In this document: positions 22,022-32,300 of the stretch, one piece after another
Layout: the number at the start of each line of letters is the position of its first letter
Position numbering within the stretch: position 1 is the stretch's first letter
Source: Siderastrea radians
Taxonomy: Eukaryota; Cnidaria; Anthozoa; Scleractinia; Rhizangiidae
Length of the DNA: 64,000 nucleotides
Reading direction: 5' to 3'
Assembly (NCBI GenBank): GCA_964017195.1
Contig: OZ024889.1
Span: 58,103,574-58,167,573 of the forward strand
The notes under the pieces: generated by a model
Seen by the model: the letters and a program-made list of their open reading frames with translations, nothing else
The model's database searches: none
What the model was told of the DNA's origin: nothing
Made by a program: the position numbers and the translations under genes

Positions 22022-24626
22022 GCGTAGTCCAACTCGATCTTGCAGATCCGGCCTTATTTTCTTTCACGTTCGTAAAAACCCGTAAAGACAAATCAACTAA
22101 AGGATCCTATAAAGAGAACGAGCTGTTATGCTTGAACAAGGAACTTCTCTCAGTACACGAAACATAAAAACAGTGCAGAATAAAACGGAAAGGTAATCAA
22201 ATTTGACAATCTTTCAAAGAATGATTGCCCAGAAAATAACACTTTCCACGGAATAAACTTTCTGTGGATTATAACTTTTCTTACTAAATTACAGGACTTT
22301 AAGATTGGTAGGTGTTTTAATAGGTGCGAAAGATCAGATTGAGTTCCGCTTCCCAGTCTGAACGTATTTAATTGAATACCATTTCATAATAAACTGTGTC
22401 GACATCCCAAACAAAGTCATGTGGAGATGTCAACTTATTTGTATGATTAAGTTCACAGACTTCTCTGTTCATTTTGTAGTTGAAAGAGAAGCAGTTGAGG
22501 GTATTCAAACATTTCAAGGCGCATAACAGTTCACTCTCCACCTGCAGCGATATGATCAAGTGACCTTGTAACGCTGACTTCTCCTCCACACGAGAGACAA
22601 TTGCCTGAGGTTTCCTTGCCACTGAAAATACAATATTAGACAACATTAGATGCTAGATGTCACCTGAATAAATACGGGCAACTCCCACCTTGCGGACAGT
22701 TTCTTGTTACAGTTACACCTGCCGTTATTACGGAGAGAAGCTGAAGTCAAGGCAAAGAGGAATTTGCCGAAAATAGTTAAATCTATTAGCTTTTTATAGC
22801 AGTATATCAGGGAAGTCATGCTTAGAAGCCTTCATATGAATGATCACCTTAAAAGACTTTTCATCCACAGAATCAGTTAGAGCTATTTTTGTACTGTACG
22901 GCATAATACGACGAACCATAGGAAAGCACTACGTGTTGCAGTAAAGAGGTTGCCCGTCTCTTTCTCAGTCAGGAATCTGCAAGCCAATAAATCGCTTCAG
23001 AAACAGTCAGTGGGGTAAGTGTGGGTAAACTAAATTAAATAGGTGTTTGTTTGTTTACCATATTACGTGGTTTTTGCATTACGAATCAACACGTCTAGGT
23101 CAAATATTCTGGTCCCAGACTTCTGAGATCCGATAACACTTTAGGTCCGATCTTGTCGGTTTTCGACGTTTCAGTACATCCGGGTTCGGCTGAGAAACAA
23201 GTTATTGGCTTCGGGCTGACTTTGGGGAGAAAAGCCCTGGGAACTAGGTTCAAGTTGGGTACGATATTGGTAACTTAAATGACCTCAGACACCCTTAAGT
23301 ATTGTTGCCAATCACCCAGCATCTATCTGTGGTTCATGATGCATGGTATTTACCTTCGCAAATCATTGTTGTTATTTTATCAGAGATCAGGTCCAACTTT
23401 GCTGGCAAGTTTGCATCTTGAAATAACAGAAATTGCTCCTTGGAAGATGCGATCATTTGTAACTCCTCTTTGTTGACTTTGGAGCTAATTCCCAACGTTA
23501 TGATTACAATTCCCTCCTCCTTCACTAGCTGTGAAGATTCCACGGCCAACTCATGCTCTAGCGAAGCAAAAGAGGCTGCCAGATTAACCTTTAACTACCA
23601 ATGGATTCATATTAATGTAAAAAAAAAAAAAACATGCAGCCATTTTCGTGGCAATTTTACATCCACGCAGCCTTAGAACGCTTCACCGGACTGGCTGAGA
23701 AAACGACAAACCAGATTAAGCAAACGACAGAAACACGGCCTGAAAGCAATAGACGTGCATGATAATAAGGTCCAATAAGATAAGAGATTCTAATATATAA
23801 AGAGCTGCGCGAAAACTGACACAGTTATAACTTTGATACTATTTTATGATTAATGGTTTTTATTTATGTTACAAAAATCACTACCAATGCTAAAGAAAGC
23901 TTTGTTTAACCGTTCTACTTCTTAATTTTCCCGAGAAAACCATGAGGGATAATAAAGCGCAAAAGACTTAGTGCATTAAATCCAAGGACAAAGCAGATAA
24001 GAATAATGTGAGCTTTCTCGAAGACACGAAAAAAAAAGAGTTGCTACCTCTTTCTTGAAGTCAAAACATTTCATTGGTAACTAGGTGCTTGGTTTAAATC
24101 CTGAAGTGCAGACACTAAGCTGACCGGTTTTGACAATTAGAAAATACTTTATTTCCATTCATCATCCCGACATTTGGTTAAAAATCAACTGAAATTGCTT
24201 AGAAGATTCCCGAAAATTGTGGTTTCAGTGAGGACCACTTCCCCGCCCAAAACTCCAGTAGGTATCTTCTCCCTTGCGCTAGGGGGAGAGGAGAGGGAGA
24301 AATCGTTTATATCGTCGGTGGTTCTTTAGCCTTACTTACTCTGAAAATTGCCATCCGAGGCGACCACGAGCACACGTGTCACGTGCTTCCGTCCTCCATT
24401 AGCGAATGAGAACAGTTTGCGAGCTTCACTGAAGGCAACCGCCATATTTGACCCCCCTCCAGGGTGAGTTAAGCGCCCTATAGCCTCATGTACAGCTGAG
24501 ATGTTTTGTGAATTCTTGAAAAGCAACAGATTGTTTATGTCATCCGCAAACGACATCAATGCAATGTGTGCTCCTTGAAGAGACAGTAAATTATTCAACA
24601 GTTGAAAGGGTCCATTTATTCCTTCA

Positions 24627-24736
24627 TTTCTTCCTTCCTTCCTTCCTTCCTTCCTTCCTTCATTATTTCGTTGAGTCCTTTATTTGCTTTTTATTTTATT
24701 TATTTATTTATTTATTTTTATTTATTTATTTATTTT
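24627..24736. repeat. (CTTC)n and (TTTA)n microsatellites
   Basis: An uninterrupted CTTC run (about 24627-24662) is followed by TTTA repeats (about 24693-24736). They lie in intron 3 of the left VWA-PAN copy, just upstream of the tRNA-Leu gene. Confidence 0.9.
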
Positions 24737-24779
24737 ATTATGCATTGGGTGACAAGTATCACTTAGCACAGCCACATCG

Positions 24780-24862
24780 GTCAGGATGGCCGAGCGGTCT
24801 AAGGCGCTGCGTTCAGGTCGCAGTCTACTCTTGTAGGCGTGGGTTCGAATCCCACTCCTGAC
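24780..24862 (+). tRNA. tRNA-Leu(CAG): tRNA-Leu (anticodon CAG), intact
   Basis: The acceptor stem GTCAGGA pairs with TCCTGAC (24856-24862), with discriminator A at 24863. The anticodon stem CTGCG/CGCAG carries the loop TTCAGGT with anticodon CAG. A class II long variable arm (CTAC-TCTT-GTAG) and the T arm GGGTTCGAATCCC are present. The A box and B box are intact and a T-run terminator follows at about 24866. It has no intron. It lies antisense inside intron 3 of the damaged VWA-PAN gene. Confidence 0.95.
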
Positions 24863-26427
24863 ATAATTTTTTTTGTCTTTGTTTAATGTCTTATCAAGGG
24901 ATAGGCCACTATGTCAAAATATGGCGATTTCTTCACGCTGTACTTTAGCATATAAGTAAGTTTCAATTTGCTTCATTCTGTTCTTTCTTTCCTATTTTTG
25001 TTAATTTTGTTACCTGCAATTATGATTGATTACGCATTCCATAACTGATAACTCGAGATTTCGCTAAGTCTCCTTAACATTTGCGCCTACGTTTTCCCCG
25101 GATGTTTAACCATCAGTTGTCGAGATTCTAGTGTAAATGGTACTATACCTCTTTGGAGTGACTATAAAACATTAATTTGAGATTCGCACACCAAACAAGA
25201 TTAAAGTATTCTAGCTTTGCCCTGTACCACAAATTATGAACATATTGCTAGAAGATTACGACAATTGTCCCAGAATATTTTTGTCGTTGAATCAACTCCT
25301 TTACATCGCTTGTGTCTTGCCATGGAATGCTGCCTGATACGTCAATCATGAAGGCCGTGTCCATGACAACAGGGCATTCTTCAAAAATAAATAGGCATAA
25401 TAAAAGCATAAGGTGACTACATATAGAATACCAACTTTATCTAAATACTTTCCGTAACGGTAAGAACTCATAGTAATAGTCATTAATGCTAGAGCAAAAA
25501 TGTCTCAGCCTGGTTTCAATGTTTATTTTCAATGAGTTGCATGAACCTTACTTCACAGTAAAAACTCGTTGGCGAGGTCACCGCACTTGAGTCTAGCAGT
25601 AGCATTTTTAGTTAAGGTCAATATTTCCCCCCTTGCCACCTGAACAAAATTTTCCCCAACTAAATTCAGTCGTCAAAGACGCACAGAAAAAATCTTAACC
25701 ATTTTAACGCTGGGCTTAACCAGTAGTTCCGGATTATCTGATTTGCAAACCCTATAGAAATGGTCGGTATGAAAAGTTCGCGCTTATCACCGCTGTTCAA
25801 TTTGAACTTGTTTTTTAGCACTGTCGTTAAACAGTAAGTTAAACAGTGGTCAGTTACATAGAAATGTGATGTGTGCGCGGTTATCGTCAAAAAGGGTCCC
25901 TCAGATTGAATACGAGAACAGGGTACGAGAACAACTTTGAAATTTCAAACCAGGGACGTACTCAGAGCCTTCCTTCTTCCTTATGGTTGATCAGTAGCGA
26001 AGGAGGCTCAAGGAACAAGCTTGGTGTGACAAATGACGATCCAATCCACGCGCACTGACCAATGACACTTACCTTTAATGTGCGAAAATGCAATATTGAA
26101 CAATTCCTGCAAAAAGAAGAAATACTACTCAGAAAAATATGTGATCACCTTCACACTTGTCTGCAGATGTTATCAAGTTCACTCCAATTAAATTTCCCTA
26201 ACTGATTCTACCCAGCATATGAGAGTTTGCGGCCTTTCTCCATATCATGGCAAAATGCGCGTTAGGGAAAACCGTGAAAACACTGAGGTGAAAAAAACCA
26301 AACAGCTCTCTTATTAAAAAAAAGAAAAAACGATTTCGCTGTAGCCTCGTATGAAACGCTAACATGCTTTCTGCTAAAGAACAAAACGTCTTACCAGATA
26401 TAGAAAGAGCGCACTCCAAAACATTTT

Positions 26428-26510
26428 TAAGCCATCCGTGTTTCCGTTATTTACCGTTCCGTCTTGGTTCTGTGTAGTCAGATTGCGTTATACTTGATAC
26501 CACTTTTAAA
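26428..26510 (-). promoter_or_regulatory. Proximal promoter region of the left VWA-PAN copy
   Basis: The stretch containing GTATAACGCAATCTGACTAC and AGAACCAAGAC is nearly identical upstream of the right copy (about 35099-35185). The left copy also has TATATATTTTAAAAG at about 26498-26512. Conservation here may reflect only recent duplication, so promoter function is tentative. Confidence 0.3.
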
Positions 26511-26617
26511 ATATATAAACGCTGTCCAATTTTTTGTCCTAACTGGGGACTGGGGAGAGGACAGGATAGGCGCAAACATGGGGCATGTGGTTGAACGCAT
26601 GCCGCCCGGTGTTTCAT

Positions 26618-27480
26618 CAATAATGATTCATCAATAATAAATCTGAGTCGTCACAAATTATTAGCCTCAGAAATTAGTTGTTTCCTGTGTTGGATGGGGT
26701 CCAAATCAGCTTCGGTATGATATTTTTCAAACGCAATTAGCAGACTCAGTTCTTTACCGGGTGTCGTCACGTTTGTCATATACGGTTAAGTGAACTAAGA
26801 AATATATTAAGGGCGTATGCTGTAGTGCGAAAAGTGAACTTTTTCTGTACATTTTTGTCAAGGTGGTTTAAATGAAACGCCATAAATTAACATTTTAATT
26901 AAAAAAAATTAGATCTTTCTATAAATTCCATAAACAGTTAGACTTAACGTTTTAATTAAAAACAGATAGATCTTTCTATAAATGCCATGAGCAGAAAAGA
27001 TATTTTTAAACGCGGTCTAATAGAATCGTGAAGATTTCGCGAAAATTGATATCCCGCAGAACTCAACTTTGTTTCTGAAGTGGTTCTTCCTGATTTCCTT
27101 AAAGATAACTTGCATCTTCAGATGACTGAGGAAAAACTTATAACCAGTAAAGCCATTCCAAGAAGCAAGCTTGTGTCGTCAAATAAAGGAGCTCAGCGAC
27201 ATTCTAAGTTTGCTAATTATCATCACACCAGGAAGCACCTTCTTGACTATTTAATCTTTTTTCCATGCCGGAAATTATTTAACCATCGCTGAAAATAACC
27301 AGATTTGTCTTTGTTTGGATTAATCACATTTTTCTGTCAAATTTTATTTGCTAGGATTTTAATATTTTGTTGTCATCTCCCAGTGCTACACCAAGAAATG
27401 AACCTCCTTTTAGTAAAATCAAATTCATGGTATCGACATACTCACCTAGCAAGTTTGCTTTTCCTTTAGCCAATCTTAAT
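26618..27480. repeat. GPCR upstream flank, copy C (no receptor attached)
   Basis: This is co-linear with copy B over about 750 bp, but no receptor coding sequence lies on its left. Instead it starts directly after the 5' flank of the left VWA-PAN gene, at GCCCGGTGTTTCATC. It also contains an internal duplication of TTAGATCTTTCTATAAATTCC (26930-26990). It marks the junction between the two tandem duplication units. Confidence 0.8.
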
Positions 27481-27549
27481 TAAAACCAAAATGGAAACAC
27501 TCCTTTTCTTCTGTAAAAATTCCTTAACTCATTTACAGCCGATTTTACA

Positions 27550-27935
27550 TCGTGTAGACCCGGGTCTTTCAAGCATGATTCATCGGCTATGATGATTTTT
27601 TCGTTTTTTGTATTTTTTTTATATCTCAGGAAGTTAGTATTTCTTCTGTAAACTCATTTTATTCGCAATTTTCCAGAATTATTTCCTGATCATAGGTGAA
27701 TCGTGATTAGGCCGTCATCATTCGCCCAAGGTCACGAAATAATTCTGTAAATTTGCAAATGAAATGAGTTACAGAAGAATTACACACTTTTCTGAGATAT
27801 AAACAATCATAAAACAGCAGAATATTTGCATCGCTTTGTGGTGATGACAGAATCAAGGCGGGCGAATCACAGCCGGCGAACCATGCTTGAAAAACAATCA
27901 GCCGTCCTAGACCGCCAATAAATAACAAGTGGCCG
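27550..27935. repeat. Inverted-repeat element
   Basis: AAGCATGATTCATCGG on the left and GCGAACCATGCTT on the right, with inner arms CTTCTGTAAACTCATTTTATTC and its reverse near 27755-27775, define an imperfect foldback of about 385 bp. No coding capacity is seen. Confidence 0.5.
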
Positions 27936-27960
27936 TATAATAAAATGGCATTCATCTCCT

Positions 27961-28989
27961 GGCCCCGGTTCCTGGAAAGCGGATTATAGCTAAATCTCGC
28001 TTATTCAACTAGGGATAAAATTTATCCCTCGGTTAAATTCTTTTCCCGAAAGCACAATAAGTGCTAATCGAGCTGAGGGATAAAGGGAAGGCTCAAAGTT
28101 AATCTACCTGGTGAGCTCGTTAAACTCACGTATCGAGGTAAAAACTTGATCAGATCGGATATCATTATTCTAGCTAGGTTAGGAAAAGAAAGAAGGCATT
28201 TTTTTCTACTCTTGGCAACATAAATGACAAATAATTTCGTTGTCCCTAGGTATCCGAGCGGGAATCAACAGCGAAAGATTAGCCGGGAGTAAAACAGACA
28301 CACAAATACTGTAGGCTTCGAGTAGTTAAGTTTTCGATTTTATCATCATAATACTTTGCGAAAAAAGTCCAACAATAGCTCTATAAAATTCTATATGGTT
28401 ATTCAGGAAATACGATTTTAGTAAATGCCATCTTAAGAAAGCGGAATTTGTGAACCGATCTTAACTATGGAAATGATAAAACAACTCAAAAGCCATGCAT
28501 TTCAAAGCCGTCTTTCGCAAGGGATAGCGAGAATAATCAATTTTTTTTAAGAACGCTTTGCCGGCTTTGGACGTTTACACAAGAATTCTTGAATGAAGTA
28601 ATATGTTCATGAAAATTTGGTAAACGTAGGCAGAAAGGTTTAACTGAAGTAACCCAAGCTTATAAAATATAAGGCGATCGAAAATGTTGACGATAGAAAG
28701 AGAAAATAGTGTCATTCCCCAACAACAGGTATCGGTAAAACTGACGAGCTGCGTGGTCGACTTTTAACGCGGAGTTTGTCGTTTTCAAGCCGCATTCAGA
28801 CGCTGATAACTTGTTTAACCGATTTAATATGAGCTTAACCGAGGGATAGTTAATCGAGGAATAGCACGGTTTTCAGGAACGCCTTTTTATCCCTGGATTA
28901 GTTATTCCAGGGATAAGAAATTTAACTGTTGATTAACCGCTTATCGGGGGTATGATTTAATCGGCTTTCAATTTTCAGGAACCGGAGCC
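27961..28989. mobile_element. TIR element, GGCCCCGGTTCCTG ends
   Basis: The left terminus GGCCCCGGTTCCTGGAAA is matched, reversed, by the right TTCAGGAACCGGAGCC. Inner blocks also pair (TTATCCCTCGGTTAA against TTAACCGAGGGATA; AACTAGGGATAA against TTATCCCTGGATTAG). It is about 1 kb and non-coding. It is absent from the corresponding place beside the left VWA-PAN copy, so it inserted after the duplication. Confidence 0.65.
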
Positions 28990-29341
28990 TGAAATAAAAC
29001 CTCTGATAATCACCTTCGGACAGTGTGCGATCTCAGATCCGCCTTTTTTTCACATTGTATAAACCGTTGACTCAATACAAATCAACCAAAGGATCCTAAA
29101 ACAAGAACGAGCTGTTACTCTTGTACAAGGAACTTTCTCTCAGTACACGAAACATGAAAACTTTCAGATTAATACGGAAGGGTAAACACTGAAATTCTGA
29201 AAGAATGATTGCCTGAAAATAACTAATTCCACGAAAAGATCTCTCTGATTATAACTTTTCTCACTAAGTTACAGGGCTTTAAGTTTGGTAGGTGTTTTGA
29301 GAGGGTTAAACACTGAAGTCCGCTTCCCAGTCTGAATATAT

Positions 29342-32300
29342 TTAAATGAATACCATTTCATAATAAACTGAGTCGAGATCCCAGACAAAGTCATGTGGAG
29401 ATGTCAACTTATTTGCATGGTTAAGTTCACAGATTTCTCTGTTCATTTTGTAGTTGAAAGAGAAGCAGTTGAGGGTATTCAAACATTTCAAGGCGCATAA
29501 CAGTTCACTCTCCATCTGCAGCGATATGATCACGTGACCTTGTAATGCTGACTTCTCCTTCACACGAGGGACAATTGCCTGAGGTTTCCTTGCCACTGAA
29601 AAAAAGAAACGTTAAAGACAATATAAGATACGTTTGATTTCTGTTACAACGGGACAATATACGTTCAACTGCACCTTACGGACATTTTCTTATTATAGAC
29701 ACCCCGTTGTTATTACTGAGAGAAGCTGAGGTCAAGGGGAAGAAGAATTTGCCAAAAATAACTCTATTAGCTTTTTTCAGCTGTATAACAGTAAAGTAAC
29801 GCTTAGTACTCTTCATCTGAACAGTCACCTTGAAAGATTTTTCATCCACAGAATGCGTTGAAACTAGTTTTGTACTGTACGGTACCATTGGTTGCACAAT
29901 AGGAAACAAAGAGTTTGCCGCTCTCTTCTCAGTTTTAAATCTGTTAGACCATAAATCGCTTCAGAAACAGTCAGTAGTGTGGGTAAACTAAATTAAATAA
30001 TATGAAATAAATATTAAATTGATAACACAAATAAATAGACGATTGTTTGTTTGTTTTTGAATCAACACAAGGCCAAATATTCTAATATTGTAACCTAAAT
30101 GGCCTTCGAACAACCTAGTGTTGTCGCCAATCACCCAGTCTCTATCTGCGGTTCATGATGCGTGGAATTTACCTTTGCAAATCATTCTTGTTATTTTATC
30201 AGAGATTAGGTCCAACTTTGCTGGCATGTTTGCATCGTGAAATAACAGAAATTGCTGCTCAGAAGATGCGATCATTTGTAACTCCTCTTTGTTGACTTTG
30301 GAGCTTATTCCTAATGTTATGATTTCAATTCCATCCTCCTTCACTAGCTGTGAAGATTCCACGGCCGACTCATGCTCTAACGAAGCAAAAGAAGTTGCAA
30401 CGGTTAACCTTTTACTACCAAGGGGAAAAAGTATATTAAAAAAAAACATAACAAACATGCAAGCCGTTTTCGTGGTAATCATTAACCACCATGAGTTCTT
30501 AGAAAGCCTCACAGGATTGGCTAAGAGCGCATGATATAATTTTTAACTCTGTTTACAGTTTCTTACTGAAGCCAACGAGTGCTTTGTTTAACCGTCTTTC
30601 TTTCCCAAGAAAAGCATGAACGACAAAAAAAAAGCAAATGTGCATTAATGCAGTACACTTTAGCAGCCCTTTATCTTTCCTTGTAACGTAATCTTAAACA
30701 ACTGGCATTACAAAGTACTAACGTCCTCTTTCGTCTCTGAAGTTTTGAACGAGTAAGAAAAACCCAACACTGAACTTCATGCACATTTGCCTGACTAATA
30801 CATCTCCTCATATCTTGTGACCAGTTTTCTAACTCACTGAGTAGTTAGAATGTCGTCTCATTTCAAAAGTCCTTGTAAACAAGCCCTTGCTTCAAATCGC
30901 GAAGCGCGGATACTAAGTTGATCGTTATTGATTCCGTAAAAGTGCTCACTGATTCATCCAAAAACCCAAAAAATTTGGGTAGAATTCAAATGTTTTGCAT
31001 TGTTCAAAAGACTCATTTCGGGAATTTTGATCTACCTTAATTCTGAGGTGCACATCCCTACTCAAAATTCCAAGAGATATCATTCCCTCTCCTCAAGGAG
31101 ATGAGGGGGGGGAGGAGTCGATAACCCGTGGTAATGTGTTTTTTGATGGGTGGAGCTGTGAACTTACTTACTCTGAAAGTCACCATCCGAGGCAACAACA
31201 ACCACGCGTGTCACGTGCTTCCGCCCTCCCTCTGCGTATGAAAACAATTTGCGAGCTTCACTGAAGGCAACCGCCATATTTGTCCCCCCTCCAGGATGAG
31301 TTAACCGCCCGATAGCCTCATGTACAGATGAGATGTTTTGTGAATCATTGAAAAGCAACAGCTTATTGGTGTTATCCGCGAACGACATGAGTGCCATCTG
31401 TGCTCCTGAAAAAGAAAAAAATATTAAAGTTAAGAGATGACTTATGTATTCTGCCTTATGTATTCAAATTCCAAAAACAATGACATGTCGGAACAAAATG
31501 TTCAGAGATAAATTTTAGGATAAGTCACAATGTTCGGTAGGCTCAGGTCCACTCCATAGGTGTTTTGTTGCGTCCGCGATCCTCACTAGCATTTAACAGA
31601 GAACTTGAGGGTTGACGGTTGATTCTTTGAGTTGATTTGTACAGCGAACATTATAAAATACAACGTCAGTTAAGATGTTTTGGATTGATCAACTGAGTTG
31701 ATGAGGTAAATTGGCTACCGTAAAGAGATTGAAAGCTGACGTCTCGAGGTTTGCCCGTCGTCAGAGCGAATGAAGGAATTAGCCCCTTCTGATAACGCTC
31801 AAAACGTCAGCTTTCAGTCTCTCTACGGTGGCCGACTTACCTTATCAACACAGTTGATAAATCCAAAATCACGTCCCAACCGAAGCATCGCCACAATTTC
31901 CTTATAATTAAAAACTAACCCCCCTGTCGGTCACGATGGTCGAACGGTCTAAGGCGCTGCATTCGATTCAGGTCGCACTCTACTCTTGCTACGCGAATCC
32001 CACTTTTGAATAACACACTACTTCTTAAATATTGACATTCAATTACCTTAGCGTATTGGTGGATTTCAATCTGCGTGATTTCTTTTTTTTTTCATTTTTT
32101 TCCTGCAATTATGATTGAAGGCACTGTAGAACGCAATCGTTTGCTGATTTAAAACCTCCAGAGTTCGCGTGTTAAGAGGCGCAAAAAAGAAGGGATGTGT
32201 AAAGGATGTGTAAAATAGTGGAAGAAACCGCTTCAAGACCTTTTTCTATTTGAAACTATCTGGAAGGCTTGGGGCATTAAGTGAATGCTGTTTTGAAATG

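Larger units (their letters stand above)
22368..26424 (-). pseudogene. VWA-PAN secreted protein gene, left copy, exon 3 damaged
   Basis: Exons 26395-26424, 26073-26106, about 25291-25378 (truncated), 24340-24573, 23354-23557 and 22368-22621 match the intact copy at 29342-35095 in size, phase and splice sites. The exception is exon 3. There about 49 nt (the last ~38 of the exon, the GT donor and ~11 of the intron) are missing, and the frame runs into a stop in the old intron. Kept features: hydrophobic MFWSALFLYL start, the DVSGS metal-site motif of VWA, GGGSNM in exon 4, and the C-terminal PAN/apple Cys pattern. The gene probably no longer makes the full protein, unless the gap is an assembly or allelic artefact. 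Confidence 0.85.
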
